A stretch of 32,257 bases of DNA from Candidatus Woesearchaeota archaeon. Lineage in GTDB: Archaea > Nanobdellota > Nanobdellia > Woesearchaeales > SM23-78. This document shows positions 23,826 through 30,632 of the stretch, piece by piece. The position numbers and the translations under genes were made by a program. The notes under the pieces were generated by a model, which worked only from the letters and a program-made list of their open reading frames with translations, was not told where the DNA came from and ran no database searches. Positions within the stretch are counted from its first letter, which is position 1, and each line of letters begins with the position of its first letter. The stretch spans positions 1 to 32,257 of the forward strand of contig JAFGRK010000013.1 of assembly GCA_016935175.1 (NCBI GenBank), written 5' to 3'.

Positions 23826-25019
23826 ATGGGTGAGGATGACATTAGTAAAAAGAATGAAGGAGCAATGAATTCTGTCGATATAATCTTTGACATAAACGGC
23901 AAAGAGGTGCTGCTTGTGAAAAGAAAAGCAGAGCCTTACAAAGGCTACTGGGGCCTTCCTGGAGGCAAGCAAGAGCCATTTGAGAAATTGGAGAGCGCAG
24001 TAGTGCGAGTGCTAAAGCAAAGGCTCAACCTTGATGTTAGCGGAGACTTTTCCCAGATGCCCAATGTATTGGTGTTCAATGAGCTGAAAAAAGAGGCAGA
24101 GCTCCACCAGATAAGGACATATGACTCAGGAGCAGACCCAAGAGGAGGCAACACAACTGTGTTTGCCATCCAGCTGCACATTTCACCTGAAAAGCTTATG
24201 AAAGTGATTAAGCCAGGATTCAAAGTGGCAGAAGTAAAGCTGGTGAGCAAGCAAGAGCTTCCTAAGCTGGCATTTGACCACCTGAAATTCATAAACGACT
24301 ATTATAAGTACCTCAAGCCTTACAAGGACAGCGCCAAGACTTATGACTCAAGCAAGTATGAGAAGCCTTCTGTGACAGCAGACATGCTGATATTCACCAT
24401 AAGAAACAATGAGCTGCAAGTGTTGCTGATAAAGAGAAAGTCCTGGCCTTTCAAGGGTATGTGGGCAATACCAGGAGGGTTTGTGGGGCTGAACGAGCCT
24501 ATTGATGAGGCTGCAAAGCGAGAATTGCTAGAGGAGACAGGAGTGAAGGATGTGTATCTTGAGCAGCTCTACACCTTTGGAAAGCCAGAAAGAGACCCAA
24601 GGACAAGGGTGATAACCATCGCATATTATGCACTCATATCCTCTGCTAATGTGAAGCTAGAGGCTTCCACCGACGCTGCAGATGTGGCATGGCTGCCAGT
24701 TGACAATATCCCCAAGCTCGCATTTGACCACAACGAGATAGTCGACTACGCCATAAGCAGGATAAGGAACAAGATTGAGTACACTAACATCGCGTTCCAG
24801 CTCCTTCCGGAAAAGTTCACCTTGAGTGAGCTGCAGAAAGTGTATGAGGTAATCCTTGGAAAAAAGCTTGATAAGAGGAATTTCCGCAAGAAAGTCAAGG
24901 AAACAAGAGTGCTTATCCCTTCGAAGGACTACAAGATGGAAGGGGCGCACAGGCCTGCGCAGCTTTTCTCCTTCAAGGAAAAAGGCCAGAGCATACTTAA
25001 GGCTAGCAAGAAAGTGTGA
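23826..25019 (+). CDS. Double-Nudix protein with C-terminal winged helix, NrtR-type NAD regulator candidate
   Basis: 397 aa from ATG 23826; the earlier ATG 23784 precedes the TATA. Residues 13-165: first Nudix domain, box degenerate (LPGGKQEPFEKLESAVVRVL, catalytic REUxEE lost). Residues 183-315: second Nudix domain with a perfect box (G218, E224, R232-E233, E236-E237). Residues 322-395: winged helix LLPEKFTLSELQKVYEVILG, KKLDKRNFRKKV, characteristic of NrtR-family proteins, which repress NAD genes and sense ADP-ribose through their Nudix domain. NrtR normally has one Nudix domain. It may be enzyme, repressor or both. Separate promoter, immediately after the NAD operon. Confidence 0.82.
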   Translation: MGEDDISKKNEGAMNSVDIIFDINGKEVLLVKRKAEPYKGYWGLPGGKQEPFEKLESAVVRVLKQRLNLDVSGDFSQMPNVLVFNELKKEAELHQIRTYDSGADPRGGNTTVFAIQLHISPEKLMKVIKPGFKVAEVKLVSKQELPKLAFDHLKFINDYYKYLKPYKDSAKTYDSSKYEKPSVTADMLIFTIRNNELQVLLIKRKSWPFKGMWAIPGGFVGLNEPIDEAAKRELLEETGVKDVYLEQLYTFGKPERDPRTRVITIAYYALISSANVKLEASTDAADVAWLPVDNIPKLAFDHNEIVDYAISRIRNKIEYTNIAFQLLPEKFTLSELQKVYEVILGKKLDKRNFRKKVKETRVLIPSKDYKMEGAHRPAQLFSFKEKGQSILKASKKV

Positions 25020-25066
25020 CTTTCAAGCAACAGTTTTATAAACTGAAAGTTTTTCTTTTTTCCCAC

Positions 25067-25085
25067 GCCGCAGTCGCATATAATC
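25067..25085 (+). repeat. Partial copy of the tRNA-Ser 5' end
   Basis: GCCGCAGTCGCATATAATC matches the tRNA start at 25126 except for one substitution and a 2-base insertion, displaced by 59 bp. Its GTCGCAT pairs with ATGCGAC (25106-25112), enclosing a perfect CAGAAAC/GTTTCTG hairpin. A TATA (TTTTATAAA) at 25034-25042 predicts transcription from about here. Confidence 0.6.
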
Positions 25086-25125
25086 AGAAACTGATGTTTC
25101 TGGACATGCGACCTTAGGAAGACCT

Positions 25126-25208
25126 GCCGCGGTCGCATAATCTGGTATTGCACAAGCCTGGAAAGCTTGACTCGAAAGGGTATCCCGGTTCAAATCCGGG
25201 CCGCGGCG
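25126..25208 (+). tRNA. tRNA-Ser (anticodon GGA)
   Basis: Acceptor GCCGCGG pairs with CCGCGGC (25201-25207), discriminator G. The D-arm has three pairs plus a U-U; G18 G19 are in the loop CTGGTA. Anticodon stem CAAGC/GCTTG, loop CTGGAAA, anticodon GGA at 25160-25162. The variable region is 14 nt with a short CTC/GGG arm, so it is class II. T-arm CCCGG/CCGGG with loop TTCAAAT. No intron and no encoded CCA. It reads UCC and UCU serine codons. Confidence 0.93.
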
Positions 25209-25253
25209 TAGCGAAGCGAAGCCGGGGGAGGACTCAGAAATTTATTTCTGTTG

Positions 25254-25267
25254 TCCGGGCCGCGGCG
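25254..25267 (+). repeat. Exact copy of the tRNA-Ser 3' end
   Basis: TCCGGGCCGCGGCG repeats the tRNA 3' end (25195-25208) exactly, again displaced by 59 bp. A T6 run (25269-25274) follows and is the likely terminator. Between the copies lies a GGAC-CAGAAA/TTTCTG-GTCC hairpin (25230-25256). Confidence 0.7.
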
Positions 25268-25331
25268 CTTTTTTCTTAGGGTATATGCCGTATTAAGAAC
25301 ATTTATATAAAGAGCATCATTCATTATCACT

Positions 25332-25886
25332 ATGAAAAAGCCCGATCTTAACTTTCCGAAACTGACAAGTAATGAGAAGATAGTCCTGAAGAAAATCATT
25401 GGCCAAGCTAAGATACCTGACTTGGAAATAGCCAAAAAAATAGGGCTTTCGCAGCAAGCCATCTTCAAGATAAGGCATAAGCTGGAGAATGTCGGCATAA
25501 TCAAAGGATATGCTCCTGTCATAGATTATAAGAAGATAGGTATTGAGGCCTTGGTCGTGCTTGGCGTGAGATTCACTCAGTACATCTGGAACAAATACTC
25601 AGAGGATGAGATCGCTGAGAAGATACTGAAGATTCCGCAAGTGATAACTGCCTATCGCATCCCTGAAGCAAGGATATCCCACCTGCTGGTCATGGGATTC
25701 AGGAATATAGATGATAAGGACAGGTACATGATGAGGCTGCAGAGCAAATATTCAAGAGAGATTGAGATAGTCAATGTCTATCCTTTCTCAGTGGATAGAA
25801 TCATCAAAAACAACCATATCGGCCTGCTAAACACCATCCTTAACCCAAAGGAAGCCTTCTCAAATGATTTTTTCCTGGATAAATAG
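25332..25886 (+). CDS. Lrp/AsnC-like winged-helix transcription regulator
   Basis: 184 aa. N-terminal HTH at about residues 12-60: LTSNEKIVLKKIIGQAKIPD, LEIAKKIGLSQQAIFKIRHKLENVGIIKGYAPVID, the usual Lrp order with the wing leading to a linker strand. The rest (residues 65-180) has two long helices and strands but is not a clean RAM domain. The TATA (CATTTATATAA, 25299-25309) is about 28 bp before the ATG, so leaderless. Targets unknown. Confidence 0.75.
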   Translation: MKKPDLNFPKLTSNEKIVLKKIIGQAKIPDLEIAKKIGLSQQAIFKIRHKLENVGIIKGYAPVIDYKKIGIEALVVLGVRFTQYIWNKYSEDEIAEKILKIPQVITAYRIPEARISHLLVMGFRNIDDKDRYMMRLQSKYSREIEIVNVYPFSVDRIIKNNHIGLLNTILNPKEAFSNDFFLDK

Positions 25887-25953
25887 CTCCGTAAATAACT
25901 ACTTCTAAAGGATTTTAAGATTACTTATACCACCATAGCTAGTTATAGTTGTT

Positions 25954-26094
25954 ATGCTAAGTATATATATGGTTAAGGCAAAAAGGGTAACTGCTTGTAA
26001 GCATTGCAGCAAGGAAATCAGGGATAAGGCAAAAATAATCGGGATTACATTTATTTGCCCTTACTGCGAAAAGCCATGCGAAGACGTTATTTAA
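25954..26094 (+). CDS. Small zinc-ribbon protein (46 aa or 41 aa)
   Basis: Two pairs of cysteines: CKHC near the N-terminus and CPYC in the second half, with one more Cys (KPCED) after it. This is a typical rubredoxin-knuckle zinc ribbon. Start at ATG 25954 (weak TATA near 25927) or in-frame ATG 25969 (MVKAKRVTACKHC). Basic N-terminus suggests nucleic acid or ribosome binding. Confidence 0.65.
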   Translation: MLSIYMVKAKRVTACKHCSKEIRDKAKIIGITFICPYCEKPCEDVI

Positions 26095-26145
26095 AAAAAG
26101 AGATGAGAAGGGACAGGAGGAAGTGAAAAAAAGGAGGTAGGAGCA

Positions 26146-26187
26146 GTGAGGTTTAAGATCAGGGGATTTTGGGGGCAGGAAGAATAA
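26146..26187 (+). CDS. Possible 13-aa leader peptide ending inside a hairpin loop
   Basis: GTG 26146 encodes MRFKIRGFWGQEE and follows SD GGAGGT (26133-26138). Its stop TAA lies in the apical loop of the hairpin below, so a translating ribosome would open the 5' arm. Two still smaller SD-preceded reading frames (26103-26126, 26123-26140) come just before. Speculative. Confidence 0.3.
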   Translation: MRFKIRGFWGQEE

Positions 26188-26204
26188 GCTGCCCCGATCT
26201 TAAA
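26152..26204 (+). promoter_or_regulatory. Two-step hairpin before the 57-aa ORF
   Basis: TTTAAGATC (26152-26160) pairs with GATCTTAAA (26196-26204). GGGGCAG (26172-26178) pairs with CTGCCCC (26189-26195), continuous on the 3' strand. The 5' strand bulges by 11 nt. Probably RNA, in the leader of the gene at 26237. Confidence 0.5.
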
Positions 26205-26236
26205 TCAGGCGGTCATGATAACAAGAGGTGATTAAA

Positions 26237-26410
26237 ATGGCAGGAGTTAAGAAGCAAGATGAAATAAAGTCAGGATTGGTCTATCTTACCAACGAAGAGA
26301 TCTGTTCGGGCTTCTGGTCTAGGCTTATGAGCAACAAGAGGGGAGTGTTGAAGGATTATAAGGTGGATAAAAATGTGGCAAACAAGAGACGATTACATGT
26401 ACGAAGCTGA
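26237..26410 (+). CDS. Unknown 57-aa basic protein
   Basis: ATG 26237 follows SD AGAGGTGAT. Sequence starts MAGVKKQDEIKSGLVYLTNEE and ends in a basic tail (VDKNVANKRRLHVRS). An SD-preceded ATG at 26373 in another frame encodes a 16-residue peptide ending EAEDKI (stop 26421-26423), so a frameshift or overlapping mini-gene is possible. No family recognised. Confidence 0.45.
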   Translation: MAGVKKQDEIKSGLVYLTNEEICSGFWSRLMSNKRGVLKDYKVDKNVANKRRLHVRS

Positions 26411-26447
26411 AGATAAGATATGAGAAAATATTTAAAAGGTGATTAAA

Positions 26448-26549
26448 ATGAGCAATGCAGGGCTGGATAAATGGTGGCAGAAGATGGAAGAGCACAGGAG
26501 GCTTGGGCATCACATAATAAAGTATTCTTATGACGATTATTATGACTAA
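26448..26549 (+). CDS. Unknown 33-aa protein
   Basis: MSNAGLDKWWQKMEEHRRLG then a Tyr/Asp-rich tail ending SYDDYYD. Its leader AGGTGATTAAAATG is the same as that of the gene at 26237, which argues that both are translated. No family recognised. Confidence 0.45.
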   Translation: MSNAGLDKWWQKMEEHRRLGHHIIKYSYDDYYD

Positions 26550-26570
26550 TTCTTAGTTGTTGATAGGGAC

Positions 26571-26582
26571 ATCTTTATATAA
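26571..26582 (+). promoter_or_regulatory. Orphan TATA box pointing into an antisense region
   Basis: ATCTTTATATAA is a strong TATA on the plus strand with no plus-strand gene after it. A transcript from about 26603 would meet a 6-bp hairpin (AGCATC/GATGCT, 26632-26648) and then run antisense to the gene at 26647-27192. Confidence 0.35.
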
Positions 26583-26646
26583 GCAGTGAGCATCAACTTC
26601 TAGCACTTATTAAGGATAGGCTCGCACCTAAGCATCATAAAGATGC

Positions 26647-27192
26647 TCATATATTCTTCAATGCCTCATAGAGATCATGCTTGTCAATCCCGCCGTACTT
26701 CACAGGCTCTTTAATCACATCGAAATAATTCTCTAGGCGAGCAATGGCGCCGCCGATAGCCCATGCCATGGCAGAGCCATCAGTTATTGGTATTAGCTTC
26801 TGGCTTGATATATAGCTTTCTATCATCCGGCTGAACTCATGCTCCTTTATAGGCTTTCCTTGGGTTTGCTGCCTTATGTGCCTGCCAGTGTATTCTACGA
26901 GGCTGTTAAGGCTTCTCACATCATGCTCTGCCTCTATTGAGAGCTCCTTGTCCTTGAGGGATACATACCTCTTGTGAATGCCAGTGTGCATCTCAGCCTT
27001 TACCTTCACCCTTATACTTTCGCCTACACTCACAGCAAGGCCCATGTTCTCAATGGAGTACTTGCCCTTGGCCAAGCCTTCCTTTCTCAACAAGTCATGG
27101 ACTGTATTGAAGTACTCATCCTGCTCCATCTCTCGTTGCTCCAATATCTTCACCACCTCATCTTTTATGTTCCTTAATTTGTCCTCTAACAT
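26647..27192 (-). CDS. Unknown 181-aa soluble protein
   Basis: ATG 27192 (MLEDKLRNIKDEVV) is eight bases after SD AAAGGTGAT; the GTG at 27204 sits in that SD. N-terminal coiled-coil-like helix, central strands (GLAVSVGESIRVKVKAEMH), then helices ending ENYFDVIKEPVKYGGIDKHD. No membrane segment or known family. A hairpin straddles its stop codon. Confidence 0.6.
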   Translation of the reverse strand: MLEDKLRNIKDEVVKILEQREMEQDEYFNTVHDLLRKEGLAKGKYSIENMGLAVSVGESIRVKVKAEMHTGIHKRYVSLKDKELSIEAEHDVRSLNSLVEYTGRHIRQQTQGKPIKEHEFSRMIESYISSQKLIPITDGSAMAWAIGGAIARLENYFDVIKEPVKYGGIDKHDLYEALKNI

Positions 27193-27353
27193 CTTAGCTA
27201 TCACCTTTTGCTTTCATATGTTTTATGCCAATAACTTTCTAAGAAGCAGTGCAATAAGAGGTCCTTTATAAACCGCTACCTTATATTTTCCGTGATATTT
27301 CCGGAAAAAAATTAATAGATAGTTTTTTATACTAAAGGCAGAACCTATTAAGC

Positions 27354-27902
27354 ATGGTGGACGTCCGTAAAATCCTGGTGATATTTCTCATCGGCATAAT
27401 CTTTGCTTTCTTTGTGAACAGCCTGATTGAGGCTTTTTATCCTTCTCCCAGGTATGAGGATTATTGCGGCAGGGATATGTATTCTGAGCCTATGAAGCTA
27501 AGCCCTGGCTCTCCTGACAACTGCACTCCCTTGCCTCCGCTGCGGTGCGATACTGATGGCTTTGTCCAGTACGATTATGAAGGCGGCTATTGCCCTGTCA
27601 GCTCATACTGCAATTACTGCCAAAAGGATTATAATTCTGCCCAGGAAAAGTATAATATGATAGTCTTCATCATCTCTTCCATAATGGCGCTGATAGCCAT
27701 AGCAATCGGGCTTCTCCTTCCGACAGACAAGAACAACCTTAACGAGTGGATAGGCACTGGCTTCCTTTTAGGCGGGCTCATCACTTTGTTCATAGGCACT
27801 GCAAGGTATTACAATGACATGGCAAGGATACTTAGGCCTATTGTGCTTCTCTTGGAGATGCTTCTTGTAATCTTCCTGGCGTATAAGAAGCTTAAAAAAT
27901 GA
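27354..27902 (+). CDS. Unknown membrane protein with Cys-rich outer loop
   Basis: 182 aa, leaderless (TATA 27324-27332, about 26 bp before the ATG). An N-terminal transmembrane helix (VIFLIGIIFAFFV), then about 75 residues with seven cysteines (YCGRD, NCTP, RCDT, YCPV, YCNYC), probably extracellular and disulfide-bonded. Three further helices follow (about 102-120, 133-148, 160-178). Similar layout to the protein at 29694-30074. No family recognised. Confidence 0.65.
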   Translation: MVDVRKILVIFLIGIIFAFFVNSLIEAFYPSPRYEDYCGRDMYSEPMKLSPGSPDNCTPLPPLRCDTDGFVQYDYEGGYCPVSSYCNYCQKDYNSAQEKYNMIVFIISSIMALIAIAIGLLLPTDKNNLNEWIGTGFLLGGLITLFIGTARYYNDMARILRPIVLLLEMLLVIFLAYKKLKK

Positions 27903-27910
27903 TTCTTTTT

Positions 27911-28276
27911 TTAGATGCTTTTAGCATATGCTAATCCTGCTCTTGAGCTTTGCACTGCTGAATGAGCATGGTTATCTAAGTGCTCTTCTGCCACTAATCT
28001 CAAGCATTCCTTGAAACTCTTCATTAGCAGCTTGGCTCTCGGGTTGGTTTTGTTGAGCAGGTAGAGTTGGGTCTTGCCGATTATTCTTGACTTTGCAACA
28101 AAACCCTTTTTCTCCAGTTCTCCAATAATCTCATAAGCCTTAGGCCTGGATATCTTAACTTCTCTTGCCATGTCTCCCACAGCAAAGTCTAGTGCCTGGT
28201 TTTCCAGCAAGTATTCAAGGACCGTGTTCCTTATGCTCTTACCGTATGTCTCGCAGAACGCCCCTCCTTTCCTCAT
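27911..28276 (-). CDS. Winged-helix transcription regulator (ArsR/TrmB-like)
   Basis: 121 aa from ATG 28276, seven bases after SD GGGAGG. HTH at residues about 14-70: SIRNTVLEYLLENQALDF, VGDMAREVKISRPKAYEIIGELEKKGFV, then the wing KSRIIGKTQLYLLN. The C-terminal helix (LLMKSFKECLRLVAEEHLDN) is probably for dimerisation. Targets unknown; it ends 9 bp after the convergent Cys-rich membrane protein gene. Confidence 0.75.
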   Translation of the reverse strand: MRKGGAFCETYGKSIRNTVLEYLLENQALDFAVGDMAREVKISRPKAYEIIGELEKKGFVAKSRIIGKTQLYLLNKTNPRAKLLMKSFKECLRLVAEEHLDNHAHSAVQSSRAGLAYAKSI

Positions 28277-28414
28277 GTTTCGCCCTCCCATCAATAAGTT
28301 ATTTATTATTAACTAACTGTAATTACATATTTACTAAGTCTTATAAATTTTTCGATAAGAGCTTTTATCACTAAGAGCCTTAATATTTTTAAACACCAGC
28401 ATCCCCCCATCCTT

Positions 28415-29230
28415 ATGCCAGATTATTTCAACCCTGCATTCCAGAAATGCATTAGAAAGATTGCTGACTTTGGCTTTAGCAGCTACTTTGGCATCCAAGT
28501 CCATGGCAAAGATAATGTCCCTAAAGCAGGGGCAGCAATATTCTCATTTAACCACGTGCACATGCTTGACTCGTTCATAATAGGAGCCAAGGAGCCTAGA
28601 ATCAGCTACGCCATCTCAAAAAAAGAGCATTTCTACCCTGTTTTAAGGTCAGCTCTTAGAGGAGTAGGGGCTTTGCCTGTGAACACCAAGCCAGAAAAGC
28701 ATAGGTTCACAGAGCTCACAACTAACTATGGCCTTCTCATCCCTAAAAGAAACCACCAAGCCTTCCTGGAAGAGATCAACAGCTACCTTTCAGAAGAGGA
28801 AAAGCTTCAAGACTTATCAACCCTAGACTACAAGCTCATGTCCAAGTACGCCATGGGCAAGGGAGAAGGATTGCTAAGCCACTTGCCAGGCACAAGGACT
28901 AACAGCTATGAAAATATAGCCAAGCCCAAGAAAGGCACAGCAAGATTAGCCTTGCAGATGCAGCAAGAAGAAGGCATAATAGTCTCAATAATCCCGGGGG
29001 CGATTGTTTACAGCAAGGATAATAAGCCTATCATAACCAGGAAGCCCTTGCCCCCATACAAGACTAGGGCGGATATAAGCTTTGGCAAGCCCTTGACAGC
29101 AGCCAGGCAGCACCAGCTTTACAAGCAAGAGCCTGAGGCTGCAGTGCAGCAGCTGACAGATATAATAAATGAAGAAGTTAATAATGAAGTAAAAAATATT
29201 CTGAGAAGCCTTACTCCTTCGCGACCTTAA
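28415..29230 (+). CDS. PlsC-like acyltransferase (1-acylglycerol-3-phosphate acyltransferase family)
   Basis: 271 aa. The HX4D motif is H47-D52 in FNHVHMLDSFIIG, followed by SALRGVGALPVN (family block II) and GIIVSIIPGAIVYSKDNKP, matching the late P-G-(T/A) block. Such enzymes acylate lysophosphatidic acid or related lipids. Ether lipids are standard in archaea, so the substrate is unclear. An extra 80 residues with EEINSYLSEEEKL lie between blocks II and III. Leaderless (TATA about 28386). The 3' end overlaps cspA by 20 bp. Confidence 0.75.
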   Translation: MPDYFNPAFQKCIRKIADFGFSSYFGIQVHGKDNVPKAGAAIFSFNHVHMLDSFIIGAKEPRISYAISKKEHFYPVLRSALRGVGALPVNTKPEKHRFTELTTNYGLLIPKRNHQAFLEEINSYLSEEEKLQDLSTLDYKLMSKYAMGKGEGLLSHLPGTRTNSYENIAKPKKGTARLALQMQQEEGIIVSIIPGAIVYSKDNKPIITRKPLPPYKTRADISFGKPLTAARQHQLYKQEPEAAVQQLTDIINEEVNNEVKNILRSLTPSRP

Positions 29231-29402
29231 TAGCCCTCATGCCTCGGTCTCCTTGCTCGACTTCAAAAGTCACAGGGTCATTCTCCTTGAGAACTACGCC
29301 CGGAGCGAGAGCTGACTGGTGCACGAACAATTCAGAGCCGTCCTCTGCCTTGATAAACCCAAAACCTTTCATCGCATTGAAAAACTTAACTGTCCCTTTC
29401 AT
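29211..29402 (-). CDS. cspA: Cold shock domain protein (CspA family)
   Basis: 63 aa, one cold shock domain. RNP1 KGFGFI (12-17), RNP2 ELFVHQSA (24-31). It binds single-stranded RNA or DNA and unwinds RNA structure. The ATG overlaps the stop of the upstream zinc-ribbon gene (ATGA) and follows SD AGGAGG. Its stop overlaps the convergent acyltransferase gene. Confidence 0.95.
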   Translation of the reverse strand: MKGTVKFFNAMKGFGFIKAEDGSELFVHQSALAPGVVLKENDPVTFEVEQGDRGMRAIKVAKE

Positions 29403-29548
29403 TTTTCTTTCTCCTCCTTATCTTTCTCCTCCTTTCTAAATCTCTTTATGCAATCATCGCAATACTCCTGCATCTTCTGGCCCTGCTCAATTAAATACCT
29501 TTTCTTGCAAAGCCTGCAATGCTTGACATGACGATAACCACCAGCCAT
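29399..29548 (-). CDS. Small zinc-ribbon protein cotranslated with CspA
   Basis: 49 aa: MAGGYRHVKHCRLCKKRYLI, then CDDC and a Lys/Glu tail. Two CxxC knuckles (CRLC, CDDC) separated by 16 residues. SD GGAGG precedes the ATG. Its stop overlaps the cspA ATG. A minus-strand TATA (TTTATAAA, about 29656-29663) predicts a leader of roughly 85 nt before this gene, long for this genome. Probably an RNA or nucleoprotein factor; inferred. Confidence 0.65.
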   Translation of the reverse strand: MAGGYRHVKHCRLCKKRYLIEQGQKMQEYCDDCIKRFRKEEKDKEEKEK

Positions 29549-29693
29549 CTTGGCATAAACCTCCATTATAGCAAACAGCCTTCAGAACGAACATACGCAA
29601 AAAAAAGTCAACGCTTAACCAAAGTTGTCTGATGATAAGGGATAATGAGCCTTGATTTATAAAAGGTTGCTTTTCAGGTGTTAAGGGCAGGTT

Positions 29694-30074
29694 TCAATAC
29701 TTATGAGGCTTTCTCTTCTGCTGGGGCAATCTCACGTATATATAGATGAACACCATTCCCAGCAGGAACAATACTACTGGAATCACCATTGATGATGCCA
29801 TGTGCTGCTTGGAGTTCACTCGCTTAAGCTCGCCTACGTACATCTCCCTATCTTGCATGGTAAAATAATATACTCCTGAGCACAGCTCTTCCTCATAGCA
29901 TATGCCTGGGCCTTCCTCTGTGGGGCAGCAAGCAAGATTGCTAGGGCAGTCATCCTCGCAAAGCGCGCCAATAGCATCCTCATACACAATGTTGCCTGTG
30001 TAAGATACCCCTAATGAGACAAAGCTTAAGATGAAGAGTGATATGCTGATTAAAAGAGATATCTTCTTTAGCAT
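29694..30074 (-). CDS. Unknown two-helix membrane protein with Cys-rich outer loop
   Basis: 126 aa from ATG 30074 (leaderless; TATA about 30096-30103). First helix LLISISLFILSFVSLGVSY, then an outer loop with six cysteines (LCEDDC, ACCP, GICYEEELC), then helix MVIPVVLFLLGMVFIYIYV and a basic tail. The layout recalls the protein at 27354-27902. No family recognised. Confidence 0.6.
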   Translation of the reverse strand: MLKKISLLISISLFILSFVSLGVSYTGNIVYEDAIGALCEDDCPSNLACCPTEEGPGICYEEELCSGVYYFTMQDREMYVGELKRVNSKQHMASSMVIPVVLFLLGMVFIYIYVRLPQQKRKPHKY

Positions 30075-30099
30075 CACAGTTAATTATGAAAACAGGTAT

Positions 30100-30501
30100 T
30101 TAAAGGTTGCGATGGGAGCAATTGAAATAATCATCAACAATGCTTCTGGTGTCATTCCATAGCTGCCTGACTTCAGGCCTATAGTCATAGGCTTCCCAGC
30201 CAGGCACAATGAAGAACATCATGCCCTTGATAAGGTTGGTGTCAGAATTGCAGTGCTGGGTCTCAAATGAGTCAAACACAACAGCATTGTCCAAGCGGCT
30301 GATAGTGCCTTTGATGCTGGCAGTGCCATAGTCCGTTAGCTTTTTCTTCTCAGGCATGAGGTTGACGTACTCGTTTTTGCAGTAAGTTATTCTTGCAGGC
30401 AGCTCTTTTGCCACCCTTTCAAGGATGATTTCCATCTCCCTGATACTGACTGCGCGCACAAACCCAATAGTCGCTTGGTCAATTAGCTCATCCAATGCCA
30501 T
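30100..30501 (-). CDS. Unknown 133-aa protein
   Basis: ATG 30501 (MALDELIDQATIGFVRAV) fits a TATA (ATTTATAC, about 30525-30532), leaderless; a longer frame to 30552 crosses that TATA. Soluble alpha/beta, with MMFFIVPGWEAYDYRPEVRQ near the C-terminus and Cys residues at the end (NCSHRNL). No family recognised. It is close to, and in the same direction as, the 29694 gene. Confidence 0.5.
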   Translation of the reverse strand: MALDELIDQATIGFVRAVSIREMEIILERVAKELPARITYCKNEYVNLMPEKKKLTDYGTASIKGTISRLDNAVVFDSFETQHCNSDTNLIKGMMFFIVPGWEAYDYRPEVRQLWNDTRSIVDDYFNCSHRNL

Positions 30502-30632
30502 GGCAATGAATATTGAAAGGCTAGTATAAATAATTTTCCTATATGTTTCCATTATTGAATGATAAAGGATTCTCTTTTTTTCGCAAATTTTATATACTTC
30601 TTGCCCTATGAAACCTTTCTACAGGGGTGAGA

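Noticed and set aside
25195-25267. Integrase attachment site at the tRNA 3' end
   Set aside because: The 3' repeat encloses only 45 bp and no integrase or mobile gene is in the window; kept as a repeat, not as an att site.
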